Counted from the first letter of the stretch, positions 20,466 through 28,673 are shown. The stretch: DNA of 32,061 bases from Deltaproteobacteria bacterium (GCA_028818775.1 JAPPNE010000154.1:1-32061), one strand, 5' to 3'. Program-made: numbers and translations. The notes: a model not told the origin generated them from the sequence alone.

Positions 20466-21877
20466 TCCGTCTGTTCGGCCCTCTGCTCCGGCGCCTGCTC
20501 CGGCTCGCCGTCCTGCTGCGCCGTTTCACCCTCTCCCGCGCCGTCCGCCGCCGCGTCCGCGCCCGCTTCGGGTGCCTCTTCACCGGCTTCCGCGGCGAGC
20601 GCGGCCTCCTCCGCCTCTCGCGCCGCCTGCTCCCGCAATTCCTCCACGTGCGTCATGGCGGCCTCGAGAATGGCCGCCGCCCTTTCCGGCTCGATGCCGG
20701 TGATCTCATGGATGGTGGAGGGATCGGCCTCCGCCAAGTCCTCGGCCGACTTGAAGCCCGATTGGTAGAGCAGCTCCGCCATCACCTCGCTCACGCCCGG
20801 CACCGCCGACAGCGACTGCCGCGCCTGCCGGCTTTCCTCTTCCGCCTCCGACTCGCTGCGCGCGTCGATGCCCCAGCCGGTAAGGCGGGAGGCGAGCCGG
20901 ACGTTCTGACCCTTGCGTCCGATGGCCAGGGAGAGTTGCTCGTCCGGGACGATCACCTCCATGCTGTGGGCGTCGTCGTCGAGGAAGATCTTGGTAACCT
21001 TGGCGGGAGCGAGCGCGCGGCAGACGTACTCGGCCTGCTCCGGAATCCAGTGCACGATGTCGATCTTCTCGCCGCGCAGTTCCTGCACCACCGACTGCAC
21101 CCGGGTCCCCTTCATGCCCACGCACGCGCCCACCGGGTCTACGTCCGGGTCGTTGGAGGCCACGGCGATCTTCGCCCGCCCCCCGGGCTCGCGCGCCGCG
21201 CCCTTGACCTCCACGATGCCTTCGTAGATCTCCGGCACTTCCTGTTCGAACAGCTTGATGAGCATGCCCGGGTGGGTGCGCGAAAGCACGATCTGGGGGC
21301 CGCGGCTGGTCATCTCGACGCTGACGATGTAGGCACGGATGCGGTCGCCCTGCCGGTAGCGTTCGCGCGGCACCTGCTCCTTCTCCGGCAGGATCGCGTT
21401 GGTCCTTCCGAGATTGACGATGAGGTTGTTCTTCTCGAAGCGCTGCACGATGCCGTGCACCAACTCGCCCTGACGGTCCTTGAACTCGTTGTAGATGATC
21501 TCGCGCTCGACGTCCCGCACCCTCTGGACGATGTTCTGCTTGGCCGCCTGCGCCGCGATCCGGCCGAACACCTGGGCGTCAATCTTCATGAGCAGCTCGT
21601 CGCCCAGCTCCACGTCCGGGTCCAGGCTCTCGCGCGCCTCATCCAGGTCGATCTCCGTCTCGGGGTCGGCGACGTCGTCCACCACAGTCTTGGCCTCGAA
21701 CAGCTCGATCTCACCGATGTCGGGGTTGTACTGGGCCTCGAAGGTGCGCTCGGCGCCGAACGTCTTCTTGGCCGCCGACACCATGGCCGACTCGATGGCG
21801 TCGACGAGGATCTCCTTGTCGATGCCCTTTTCCTTGGTCACCTGCTCGATGACCCGGTTCAGATCCTGCTGCATCAT
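20462..21877 (-). CDS. nusA: Transcription termination/antitermination protein NusA
   Basis: NusA binds RNA polymerase and modulates pausing, termination and antitermination. The product has 471 residues. The N-terminal polymerase-binding domain runs to about residue 130. An S1 domain follows (GELVHGIVQRFEKNNLIVNLGRTNAILP). Two KH domains follow, with VGACVGMKGTRVQSVVQELRGEKIDIV and LSLAIGRKGQNVRLASRLTGW. A helix-hairpin-helix-like segment (AVPGVSEVMAELLYQSGFKSAEDLAEAD) comes next, then an Ala/Glu-rich tail of about 60 residues. Two adjacent ATG codons occur at 21877 and 21874. GGGGGAGA is very close to the first, so the second may be the one used. The rimP stop is 21 bases upstream. Confidence 0.96.
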   Translation of the reverse strand: MMQQDLNRVIEQVTKEKGIDKEILVDAIESAMVSAAKKTFGAERTFEAQYNPDIGEIELFEAKTVVDDVADPETEIDLDEARESLDPDVELGDELLMKIDAQVFGRIAAQAAKQNIVQRVRDVEREIIYNEFKDRQGELVHGIVQRFEKNNLIVNLGRTNAILPEKEQVPRERYRQGDRIRAYIVSVEMTSRGPQIVLSRTHPGMLIKLFEQEVPEIYEGIVEVKGAAREPGGRAKIAVASNDPDVDPVGACVGMKGTRVQSVVQELRGEKIDIVHWIPEQAEYVCRALAPAKVTKIFLDDDAHSMEVIVPDEQLSLAIGRKGQNVRLASRLTGWGIDARSESEAEEESRQARQSLSAVPGVSEVMAELLYQSGFKSAEDLAEADPSTIHEITGIEPERAAAILEAAMTHVEELREQAAREAEEAALAAEAGEEAPEAGADAAADGAGEGETAQQDGEPEQAPEQRAEQTE

Positions 21878-21898
21878 TCTCCCCCAGCCGGGGCTGCG

Positions 21899-22390
21899 TC
21901 AGGGTGACGCCCACTCGTACTCGACGTTCGCCTTGACGATCAGGCCGAACGGAATGAAGACCTCGTGCCCGTCCTGCAGCACCACGACGCCGTCTCCGGC
22001 GGCGCCGTGCAGGGGTCCCGCGAACTTTCTCCGGCCGCCGATCATCTCCCCGGTCTGGACCCGGACCCTCTGTCCCACGAAGCGCGCGAAATGCTCGGGC
22101 TTCCGCAGCGGACGGTTGACGCCGGGGGACGACATCTCCAGCGTGTACGCGCCCTCCACCACGTCGTAGACGTCCAGCAGGTCGCTGAGCTCGCGGCTCA
22201 CCCGGCTCAACTCGTCGAGCCCGGGCGCCTCGGACTCGTCCTGTTTCTCCACCCGGTCCAGGTAGACCCGCAGCACGCGGCCCGCTCTCCCTTCATGCCG
22301 CAACTCGATGTCCACCACCTCCAGACCCTGGTCGGCGGCCAGCGGCTCGACGATCTCCCAGAGGCGCTCCAATGTCTCGCGCGTCGTCAT
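21899..22390 (-). CDS. rimP: Ribosome maturation factor RimP
   Basis: RimP assists maturation of the 30S subunit. The product has 163 residues with the family's two-domain form: an N-terminal alpha/beta domain (LEVVDIELRHEGRAGRVLRVYLDR, then SRELSDLLDV) and a C-terminal Sm-like barrel. YTLEMSSPGVNRPLRKPEHFARFVGQRVRV is the diagnostic block. The ATG at 22390 is preferred to the longer frame reaching 22438, which would run through a terminator-like hairpin. It is the first gene of the seventeen-gene minus-strand operon. Confidence 0.94.
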   Translation of the reverse strand: MTTRETLERLWEIVEPLAADQGLEVVDIELRHEGRAGRVLRVYLDRVEKQDESEAPGLDELSRVSRELSDLLDVYDVVEGAYTLEMSSPGVNRPLRKPEHFARFVGQRVRVQTGEMIGGRRKFAGPLHGAAGDGVVVLQDGHEVFIPFGLIVKANVEYEWASP

Positions 22391-22411
22391 CGGCACCCAA
22401 ACCGTCGCCTC

Positions 22412-22438
22412 AAATAAAAAAGCGGGCAAGCTGCCCAC
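22412..22438 (-). terminator. Intrinsic terminator-like element in the rimP leader
   Basis: On the minus strand GTGGGCA, a three-base loop and TGCCCGC form a 7-bp stem (one G-T pair) followed by TTTTTTATTT. It ends about 21 bases before the rimP start and no gene ends just upstream, so it is probably an attenuator or 5' regulatory structure, not the end of another transcript. Attenuation in rimP leaders has been proposed in other bacteria. Caution: the best candidate promoter lies only a few bases upstream of the stem. Confidence 0.6.
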
Positions 22439-22448
22439 TGATGTTCAA

Positions 22449-22477
22449 CTTTTACACACTGACACGGCCGAATGCAA
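22449..22477 (-). promoter_or_regulatory. Candidate promoter of the rimP-nusA-infB operon
   Basis: On the minus strand TTGCAT (22477-22472) and TAAAAG (22454-22449) are 17 bases apart, each matching four of six consensus bases. Transcription would begin at about 22442, immediately before the terminator-like stem. A start further upstream is also possible. Confidence 0.4.
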
Positions 22478-22496
22478 GCCGGGAATATCGCCCGGC
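22478..22496. repeat. Inverted repeat upstream of rimP
   Basis: GCCGGG at 22478-22483 and CCCGGC at 22491-22496 form a perfect 6-bp stem with a seven-base AT-rich loop. It lies between the candidate rimP promoter and the parDE control region. It could be a protein-binding site or, if transcription starts further upstream, a leader stem. Confidence 0.35.
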
Positions 22497-22510
22497 GCGG
22501 CTTCGGGATC

Positions 22511-22539
22511 TTGCCGCATACGGTAAAATGCGTTATATG
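22511..22539 (+). promoter_or_regulatory. Candidate promoter of the parD/parE pair
   Basis: TTGCCG at 22511-22516 and TATATG at 22534-22539 are separated by 17 bases. The -10 overlaps the left arm of the palindrome at 22536-22550, as expected of an autorepressed toxin-antitoxin operon. Confidence 0.45.
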
Positions 22540-22550
22540 ACTGAGTCATA
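22536..22550. promoter_or_regulatory. Palindromic operator candidate of the parD/parE pair
   Basis: TATGACTGAGTCATA is a perfect 7-base inverted repeat around a central G. It overlaps the candidate -10 and lies 13 bases before the parD ATG. Ribbon-helix-helix antitoxins repress their own operons through such sites. Binding is inferred. Confidence 0.5.
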
Positions 22551-22563
22551 CTAGGAGCCTCAT

Positions 22564-22839
22564 ATGACAGTCAAGACGACCCTCAGCTTTACAGATCGCC
22601 ATCATCGCTTCCTCACTGAAAAGGTCGGCGACGGCGTCTTTGCCTCCCGGAGTGCGGCCGTGGCGGCTGCCCTTGAGCAGATGATTCGGGATGAAGAGGA
22701 GCGCGAAGTTGCCTTGGGCACGCTGGCCGAGGAGATCCGGGAGCGGATGCAGACCCCACGCTCGAACTATGTGGCCGCGGATGACGCCTTCGCCGCGGCT
22801 CGTGCCCGCCTCCATGCGAGGCGAGACGCGTCAAGGTGA
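22564..22839 (+). CDS. ParD-like ribbon-helix-helix antitoxin
   Basis: This is the probable antitoxin of a type II toxin-antitoxin pair: it should neutralise the adjacent ParE-like protein and repress the operon. The product has 91 residues. An N-terminal strand (KTTLSFTDRHHRFL) is followed by FASRSAAVAAALEQMIRDEEER, the two-helix part of a ribbon-helix-helix domain close to the CC2985/ParD family. The helical, charged C-terminal part (LAEEIRERMQ, then AFAAARARLHARRD) is the expected toxin-binding tail. AGGAG lies six bases before the ATG. The stop overlaps the toxin start as GTGA. Confidence 0.87.
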   Translation: MTVKTTLSFTDRHHRFLTEKVGDGVFASRSAAVAAALEQMIRDEEEREVALGTLAEEIRERMQTPRSNYVAADDAFAAARARLHARRDASR

Positions 22840-23153
22840 AGTACCGGATCCGTTTTCACCCATCTGTCTCGGATGATCTTGCTGCGATCGTGAGCATGAT
22901 CATCGACTACAACGGACCAGAAGCCGCGACACGCAGGTTGGCGGAGATCGAAAAGGTAATCGCCGGTCTGCGGGACACTCCGCACAAGGGGAGCATTCGC
23001 AATGAAATCGTTCCCGGCTTGCGCGCCATACCGGCCGGACGCAAGGCAGTCATTGCGTTCACGGTCGACGATGATGCACGCGAGGTTCTGATCCACGTCA
23101 TCGCTTACGCCGGCGCCGACTGGATCGCCCGCAGCAAGGCGCGGGGCGGATAA
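22836..23153 (+). CDS. ParE-like toxin (RelE/ParE superfamily)
   Basis: This is the probable toxin of the pair. The product has 105 residues, the usual length. It begins KYRIRFHPSVSDDLAAIVSMIIDYNG, the strand and paired helices typical of ParE. The conserved core PHKGSIRNEIVPGLRAIPAGRKAVIAFTVDDDAREVLIHVIAYAGADW contains the basic residues of the family and the C-terminal strands. ParE proteins inhibit DNA gyrase, whereas RelE relatives cut mRNA; sequence alone favours ParE here because of the tail form, but the target is not proven. It starts with GTG overlapping the antitoxin stop. The following 175 bases to the kinase gene hold nothing I recognise. Confidence 0.86.
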   Translation: MKYRIRFHPSVSDDLAAIVSMIIDYNGPEAATRRLAEIEKVIAGLRDTPHKGSIRNEIVPGLRAIPAGRKAVIAFTVDDDAREVLIHVIAYAGADWIARSKARGG

Positions 23154-23328
23154 GCCCATGGCCCCGGAACCCGAGATGCTCGAGCGGTATATGAGCGACG
23201 CTCCAGAACAGGTCCCCGCCCGTGCTACCGGGGGGTCGCGAGGAAGCCCAGCCGCCAGATCACGGAGTCGGGGATGGCCTTCGAACGTGTGACTCAGGCT
23301 TCGCCCGTGACGGAAGGAGAGACGTGAG

Positions 23329-24450
23329 ATGGCGAAGATCATGCCCACCGCGCCCCGATCCGGTGAACCGGCGGCGGAGATCTCGTGGCAGGATGTGCTC
23401 ACCAGCCTCGAGGACTCCGTGATGGTGGTGGATCGCGCCCGCGGCGTATCGTTCGTCAACCAGGCGGCCGAGACCCTCACCGGACGTTCCGCGCGCAGCC
23501 TGCTGGCGCGCGACGCGCGCGACCTGTTCCGCGCCAACGGGTGGCTGCTGGACATGATCGACAACAGCCTCGGACCCGACGAAAGCACGAGCCGCGCGGA
23601 GAACGACTTCGTCAAGCCGCGGCGCGGGAAGGTGCCGGTGAGCGCGCTCGTGTCGCCGCTCAGGGACCGTCGCGGACAGGTCTCGGGCAGCGTGCTGCTG
23701 CTGCGCGACCGCACCCTGAGGCAAGCCCTGGAGGAGGACCTGAGGCGCTCGGACCGGCTCGCCCTGCTGGGCAAGGTGGCCGCCGCCCTGGCGCACGAGA
23801 TCAAGAACCCGCTCGGAGGGATCAAGGGCGCGGCGCAGCTCCTCCGCGCCGAGGTGGCGCACGACGCGTCGCTGGTGGAAAACACCGACATCATGATCCG
23901 CGAGGTGGAGCGCGTCAATCAACTGCTGGACCAGCTTCTCGACCTCGGGCGGCCGGCGGGCCTGCACCTGGAGCCGCTGAACGTGCACGAACTGCTGGAG
24001 CACGTGCTGCGGCTGGAAACGCCCGCCGCCACCGTCGCCGGGGTGCGCATCCAGCGCTCCTTCGACCCCAGCCTGCCGCCGGTGGCGGGTGACCGGGACC
24101 GGCTCATCCAGGTCTTCCTGAACCTCGTGAAGAACGCGCTGCAGGCCATGAGCGGGGGCGGCTGCCTGACCGTGGCCACGCACATGGAAACGGATTTCCC
24201 GCTGCGCACGGGGCACGCGGCCGGCACCAGGTTCGTCAGGGTGGACATCCGCGACGAGGGCACCGGCATCGACGAAGCGGACCTGCCGCACGTCTTCTCG
24301 CCGTTCTTCACGCGCAAGCGCCGCGGCACCGGCCTGGGACTGGCCATCTGCGACACCACCGTCAAGGAGCACGGCGGCCGCCTGGGCGTGGAGAGCCGGG
24401 TGGGCGAGGGGTCGGTGTTCAAGGTCTCACTGCCCGCGCAACAGGGTTGA
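23329..24450 (+). CDS. NtrB-like sensor histidine kinase
   Basis: The product has 373 residues, soluble, with no membrane segment. A PAS domain occupies roughly residues 20-125 (LEDSVMVVDRARGVSFVNQAAETLTGRS). The dimerisation and phosphoacceptor domain has LAHEIKNPLGGIKGAAQLL with phospho-accepting His156. The ATPase domain shows the N box NLVKNALQAM, the G1 box DIRDEGTGID, the F box FSPFFTRKRRG and the G2 box GTGLGLAI. This layout is that of NtrB, the nitrogen-regulation kinase, but no glnA or glnB is nearby, so the signal is unknown. GGAAGGAG precedes the ATG at 23329. It forms an operon with the next gene, whose start follows by five bases. Confidence 0.93.
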   Translation: MAKIMPTAPRSGEPAAEISWQDVLTSLEDSVMVVDRARGVSFVNQAAETLTGRSARSLLARDARDLFRANGWLLDMIDNSLGPDESTSRAENDFVKPRRGKVPVSALVSPLRDRRGQVSGSVLLLRDRTLRQALEEDLRRSDRLALLGKVAAALAHEIKNPLGGIKGAAQLLRAEVAHDASLVENTDIMIREVERVNQLLDQLLDLGRPAGLHLEPLNVHELLEHVLRLETPAATVAGVRIQRSFDPSLPPVAGDRDRLIQVFLNLVKNALQAMSGGGCLTVATHMETDFPLRTGHAAGTRFVRVDIRDEGTGIDEADLPHVFSPFFTRKRRGTGLGLAICDTTVKEHGGRLGVESRVGEGSVFKVSLPAQQG

Positions 24451-24455
24451 ACGCC

Positions 24456-25895
24456 ATGGAACTGGGCCGCATCCTGCTGGTGGAAGACGAGGACTCTCTG
24501 AGCCGCGTGCTGCGCAAGGCGCTGGAGAAGCAGGGCTACTGGGTGGCCGCCTCCGCCACCGGACACGAAGCGCGGCGGCTGATGGACGAGTCCGGCTTCG
24601 ACGCCGCCCTGGTGGACATTCACCTGCCCGACATGGAGGGACTGGCGCTCCTGGATGCCGCCCGGGAGGCCGGCCTGCAGACGCCCTTCATCGTGATGAC
24701 CGCGCAGAACACCATGCGCAACGCCATCGAGGCCATGAAGGCGGGCGCCTTCGACTACCTCACCAAGCCCTTCGACCTGGACGTCCTGATGGTGGTCCTG
24801 GAACGGGCCCTGGAGCGGCGCCGGCTGAGCCGCGAGCTGAGCGATCTCAAGGAGGAAGTCAAGAAGAAGTACGAGCCCGGCGTCAACATGATCGGTACCA
24901 GCGCCGCCATGCAGCAGGTGTTCAAGACCATCGGACAGGTGGCCGGGACCGACACCACCATCCTGATCCAGGGGGAGAGCGGCACGGGCAAGGAACTCGT
25001 CGCCAAGACCATCCACTACAACTCCGCCCGCTGGAACAAGCCCTTCGTGCCGGTGAACTGCGCGGCGATCCCGCGCGACCTGCTGGAGTCCGAGCTGTTC
25101 GGCCACGAGAAAGGCGCGTTCACCGGCGCCCTGGAAAGACGCCTGGGCACCTTCGAGCTGGCCCACGAGGGGACGCTTTTCCTCGACGAGATCGGCGAAC
25201 TGCCGCTGGACCTTCAGACCAAGCTCCTGCGCGTGCTGCAGGACGGGTCCTACCGGCGCGTCGGCGGCAAGGAGATGCTGCGGTCGGACGCCCGGCTGCT
25301 GGCGGCCACCAACCGGGACCTGGAGAAGGCCGTCCACGAGGAACGGTTCCGGGACGATCTCTACTTCCGCCTCAAGGTCATCCCCATCGAGATCCCGCCC
25401 CTGCGCGACCGGCGCAGCGACCTGCCGGCGCTCATCGACTTCTTCATAGCCAAGGTGAACAACGACATGGGCACGCAGGTATCGGGAGTTTCCGCGGACG
25501 CGCTCCGGGAGCTGCAGCAGTACGACTGGCCCGGCAACGTCCGGGAGCTGGAGAACGTGCTCATCCGCGCGGCCGTGCTCTCCCCGGGGCCGATCCTGTC
25601 GGCGCGGGACTTCGCCCTGTCGAACCGGCAGGAAAGGTCGCCGGACTACGACAGCCTGTCGCTGGAAGAGATCATCCGCGGACGGCTGGAAGACTACTTC
25701 AGACGCACGCGCGACGCGCACGTGGAGAAGCTGCATGCGACGATCATGGGGCACGTGGAGCGCCCGCTGATCGAGATGACCCTCAAGGCCGCCCGCGGCA
25801 ACCAGATCCGCGCCGCCCAGATGCTCGGCATCAACCGCAACACGCTGCGGAAGAAGATCACGGACCTGGGCATCACCGTGAAGAGGGAGCCATGA
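24456..25895 (+). CDS. NtrC-family sigma-54-dependent response regulator
   Basis: The product has 479 residues in three domains. The receiver domain has phospho-acceptor Asp54 (ALVDIHLPD) and Lys104 (YLTKPFD). The AAA+ domain has Walker A GESGTGKE (173-180), the sigma-54 contact motif GAFTGA (220-225) and the [21 protein letters not shown] block. The C-terminal Fis-type helix-turn-helix ([21 protein letters not shown]) binds DNA upstream of sigma-54 promoters. The ATG at 24456 is chosen; a TTG at 24447 overlapping the kinase stop is also in frame. Together with the upstream kinase it forms a two-component system. The stop overlaps thiE as ATGA. Confidence 0.95.
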   Translation: MELGRILLVEDEDSLSRVLRKALEKQGYWVAASATGHEARRLMDESGFDAALVDIHLPDMEGLALLDAAREAGLQTPFIVMTAQNTMRNAIEAMKAGAFDYLTKPFDLDVLMVVLERALERRRLSRELSDLKEEVKKKYEPGVNMIGTSAAMQQVFKTIGQVAGTDTTILIQGESGTGKELVAKTIHYNSARWNKPFVPVNCAAIPRDLLESELFGHEKGAFTGALERRLGTFELAHEGTLFLDEIGELPLDLQTKLLRVLQDGSYRRVGGKEMLRSDARLLAATNRDLEKAVHEERFRDDLYFRLKVIPIEIPPLRDRRSDLPALIDFFIAKVNNDMGTQVSGVSADALRELQQYDWPGNVRELENVLIRAAVLSPGPILSARDFALSNRQERSPDYDSLSLEEIIRGRLEDYFRRTRDAHVEKLHATIMGHVERPLIEMTLKAARGNQIRAAQMLGINRNTLRKKITDLGITVKREP

Positions 25896-26509
25896 CCACC
25901 CTGCCGTCACGGCTGTACGCCATCGTGGATGCGGGACAGACCGGCGGCCGTCCGTTGCCGGAAGTGATCGACGCCATGCTCGCGGGGGGCGTCTCGGTGC
26001 TCCAGTTGCGGGTGAAGGACGGCCCCGCCGACGCGTTCCTGCGCATGGCCCTGGACGCCCGCGAGCGCACCGAGCGCGCGGGATGCCTGTTCATCGTCAA
26101 CGACCGCGTGGACGTCGCCTTGGCCGCGCGCGCCGACGGCGTGCACCTGGGCCAGGACGACCTGCCGCTGGAGGCCGCCCGGCCGCTCATGGGCGAGCGC
26201 TTGATCGGCATCTCCACCCACAGCGTGGAGCAGGCCGAGGAGGCCGAGCGCGGCGGCGCCGACTACATCGGCTTCGGCCCCATGTTCCCCACGCGCACCA
26301 AGGAAACCGGCTATGCGTCCCGCGGCCCCGCCATGCTCCAATCGGTGAGGAGCCGGGTGCGCCTTCCCATCGTCGCCATCGGCGGCATCACCGCCGACAA
26401 CGTGGCGCGGACCTGGGAGAGCGGCGCCGACGCCGCCGCCATGATCAGCTACCTGACCCGGGGCGAGGACGTCGCCGCGCGCGTGAAGGAGATTCTGGGA
26501 AGGATCTGA
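25892..26509 (+). CDS. thiE: Thiamine-phosphate synthase
   Basis: ThiE joins the pyrimidine and thiazole precursors to thiamine phosphate. The product has 205 residues, a TIM barrel of normal size. Visible blocks are SVLQLRVKDG, LFIVNDRVDVALAARADGVHLGQDDLP, IGISTHSVEQAEEAERGGADYIGFGPMFPT and PIVAIGGITADN, which hold the phosphate- and metal-binding residues. The family commonly has a GPxFPTxTK motif, seen here as GPMFPTRTKE. It overlaps the response regulator stop by four bases, so it is co-transcribed with the two-component genes. No other thi genes and no TPP riboswitch are apparent. It converges on dnaB with about 21 bases between. Confidence 0.93.
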   Translation: MTTLPSRLYAIVDAGQTGGRPLPEVIDAMLAGGVSVLQLRVKDGPADAFLRMALDARERTERAGCLFIVNDRVDVALAARADGVHLGQDDLPLEAARPLMGERLIGISTHSVEQAEEAERGGADYIGFGPMFPTRTKETGYASRGPAMLQSVRSRVRLPIVAIGGITADNVARTWESGADAAAMISYLTRGEDVAARVKEILGRI

Positions 26510-26530
26510 AGGAAGGGCGCGGGCTGCGCT

Positions 26531-27907
26531 TCAGTATTCCTGGGCGTCCGGATAGCCCTCGTCGTCCCGTCCCGAGTAGTCCTCGAACCGCGTGTATTCG
26601 TTGAGGAAAGTGAGCTTCACGGTGCCCACCGGGCCGTTGCGCTGCTTTTCGATGATGATCTGGGCGACGCCCGTGTGCTTCGTCCGGTCCTTCTCGTAGG
26701 CGTCTTCCCGGTACACGAACATGATCACGTCGGCGTCCTGCTCGATGGCGCCGGACTCGCGCAGGTCCGCCATCACCGGGCGCTTGTCGCCGCGTTCCTC
26801 TACGCGGCGGTTGAGCTGCGAGAGGGCGACCACGGGGACGTTCAGCTCCTTGGCCAGGGCCTTGAGCGAGCGCGAAATCTCCGAGATCTCCTGCTCGCGG
26901 TTGGGCGAGTCGCGGTGTCCGCGCATGAGCTGCAGGTAGTCGACGACCACCAGGCCGATCTTGCGGCTCCGGTCGCGCAGCAGCCGCCGTGTCTTGGCGC
27001 GCACCTCCAGCACCGTGACCGCGGGAGTGTCGTCGATGAACACCGGCGCCTCCGCCAGCCGGCCGGCCGCCTGGACGATGGCGGGAAACTCGTGCTCCCT
27101 GAGATAGCCGGTCCGCAGCCGGCTGTTGTCCACGCGCGCTTCCGCGCAGAGCATCCGCAGAACGAGCTGCTCCATGGCCATCTCCAGCGAGAAGATGGCC
27201 ACGCCGACGCCCTTGAGGGCCGCGTTGACCGCGATGTTGAGGGCGAAGGCCGTCTTCCCCATGCCCGGGCGGCCGGCCACGATGAGCAGGTCCGACGGCT
27301 GGAAGCCCGCGGTGAGCCGGTCGAGGTCCGCGTAGCCCGTGCCCACGCCCGTCACCAGCTCCTTGCGGTGGTAGAGCTCGTCCACCCGCTTGATGGTGTC
27401 CGTCATCACGTCGCCGATACGCACGAAGGCCGCGTTGATGCGCTTTTCCGAGATGTCGAAGATGGCGCGCTCGGCGTCGTCCAGGAACATGTCGACGTCG
27501 CCGCGCTCTTCCAGCCCGCGGGTGGCGATGTCGGTGGAGGTGCGGATCAGGTGGCGCAGGATGGCCTTTTCCCGGACGATGCGCGCGTAGTAGGCGATGT
27601 TGGCGGCGGTGGGCACCTGGCTCGCGAGCTCCGCGAGATAGGCCGAGCCGCCGGCGGCTTCCAGCTCCCCCATGCTCTTGAGCTGGTCGCTCAGGGTGAT
27701 GAGGTCCACCGGCTCGTTGCGGTCCCACAACGCCACCATGGCGCGGAAGATCTTGCGGTGCGATTCCCGGTAGAGGTCGTCCGGGTTGACCAACTCGATG
27801 ACGTTGTTGATGGCCTCGTTGTCCAGCAGCACGCCGCCCAGGATGGACGCCTCCGCCTCCAGGTTCTGCGGCGGGAGCTTGCTCAGGGTGTCGGTTGCGT
27901 CAGCCAT
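26531..27907 (-). CDS. dnaB: Replicative DNA helicase DnaB
   Basis: DnaB is the hexameric 5'-3' helicase at the replication fork. The product has 458 residues. The N-terminal domain begins KLPPQNLEAEASILGGVLLDN, the classic opening. A linker leads to the RecA-like ATPase with Walker A GRPGMGKT (212-219), the Walker B segment LVVVDYLQLM and the ALSQLNRRVEERGDKRPVMADLRESGAIEQDAD block. There is no intein. The ATG at 27907 starts just after the queF stop (two bases), so the longer frame into queF is rejected. It forms a unit with queF upstream. Confidence 0.97.
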   Translation of the reverse strand: MADATDTLSKLPPQNLEAEASILGGVLLDNEAINNVIELVNPDDLYRESHRKIFRAMVALWDRNEPVDLITLSDQLKSMGELEAAGGSAYLAELASQVPTAANIAYYARIVREKAILRHLIRTSTDIATRGLEERGDVDMFLDDAERAIFDISEKRINAAFVRIGDVMTDTIKRVDELYHRKELVTGVGTGYADLDRLTAGFQPSDLLIVAGRPGMGKTAFALNIAVNAALKGVGVAIFSLEMAMEQLVLRMLCAEARVDNSRLRTGYLREHEFPAIVQAAGRLAEAPVFIDDTPAVTVLEVRAKTRRLLRDRSRKIGLVVVDYLQLMRGHRDSPNREQEISEISRSLKALAKELNVPVVALSQLNRRVEERGDKRPVMADLRESGAIEQDADVIMFVYREDAYEKDRTKHTGVAQIIIEKQRNGPVGTVKLTFLNEYTRFEDYSGRDDEGYPDAQEY

Positions 27908-27909
27908 GG

Positions 27910-28299
27910 TCACCCCGTAGCGGGGGTCCGGCCCGCGCCCCGGGGCCGCGCGCCGTGCTCCGCCGTCACCAACGTGTGGATGCCGCCCCGGACGTTGAAC
28001 TCGCCCTCCACGCTCATGTACTTGGGCGCGCACGCCGCCACCAGGTCGTCCAGGATGCGGTTCACCACGTCCTCGTGAAAGGCGCCCTCCCCGCGATACG
28101 ACCACAGGTAGAGCTTCAACGACAGCAGCTCGACGCAACGCGGGCCGGGAACGTAGCGGATGCGGATGGTGGCGAAATCCGGCTGCCCGGTCTTGGGGCA
28201 CACGCAGGTGAACTCGGGACATTCCATGGCCACCTCATAGTCCCGGTCCTGCCGCGGATTGGGTATGGTCTGCAGCTCCTTGCTGGGTTGCGTCGGCAC
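27910..28299 (-). CDS. queF: NADPH-dependent 7-cyano-7-deazaguanine reductase, short (unimodal) type
   Basis: QueF reduces preQ0 to preQ1 in queuosine biosynthesis. The product has 129 residues, the short single-domain type. [16 protein letters not shown] contains the nucleophile Cys34, which forms the thioimide, and Asp41. [11 protein letters not shown] carries His75 and Glu76. The cofactor motif reads [14 protein letters not shown]. The family pattern E-x-K-S-x-K-L-Y has Lys at position 59, where this protein has Leu. The GTG start at 28299 follows AAAGG by about nine bases. It lies directly before dnaB. Other queuosine genes are not in the window. Confidence 0.93.
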   Translation of the reverse strand: MPTQPSKELQTIPNPRQDRDYEVAMECPEFTCVCPKTGQPDFATIRIRYVPGPRCVELLSLKLYLWSYRGEGAFHEDVVNRILDDLVAACAPKYMSVEGEFNVRGGIHTLVTAEHGARPRGAGRTPATG

Positions 28300-28369
28300 G
28301 ATGGTCGCCTTTCACGGGGTTGGCCACGAACCTTGACTTGGACCGCTCCGGACTTCAGACTGCCCCGGC

Positions 28370-28618
28370 ATGAAGCTCGACATTCACGTTCCTTCCATCG
28401 ACGGCGCCGTCCGGGTCGAGATCCGCTCGGTCGAGGAAGCCGGGGCGTGGTCCGCGTACCTCGTCCTCATCGGAGGCGCCAGCCTCGACGACGCCTGCCT
28501 GGTGCTGGCGCGAAAGGGGCTGCCGCTCCGCTTCAGCGCCGCCTCGGCCGAGGCCGCCGAGACCCAGGCCAAGGAATACGTCCAGGCCAACTACCGGGTC
28601 TCGCGCATGATCTGGTGA
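28370..28618 (+). CDS. Hypothetical protein, 82 aa
   Basis: I do not recognise the family. The small frame begins MKLDIHVPSIDGAVRVEIRSVEEAG and ends AKEYVQANYRVSRMIW. It looks like a compact alpha/beta protein, without a signal peptide or membrane segment. It is divergent from queF and convergent on agmatine deiminase. TTGACT at 28333-28338 is a good -35-like hexamer, but the -10 at 17 bases' spacing (CAGACT) is weak and no clear Shine-Dalgarno sequence precedes the ATG. Codon use is consistent with the region. The call of a gene is moderate. Confidence 0.5.
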   Translation: MKLDIHVPSIDGAVRVEIRSVEEAGAWSAYLVLIGGASLDDACLVLARKGLPLRFSAASAEAAETQAKEYVQANYRVSRMIW

Positions 28619-28673
28619 TAGCTACCGAAGCAGCAAACTAGACCGCGCCCGCGCGGCCTGTCAAGTTGCCGGT

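Noticed and set aside
23154..23328. Short open frame after parE (from the ATG at 23158)
   Set aside because: About 44 codons of Arg/Pro/Ser-rich sequence, no recognisable motif, and no ribosome site that stands out.
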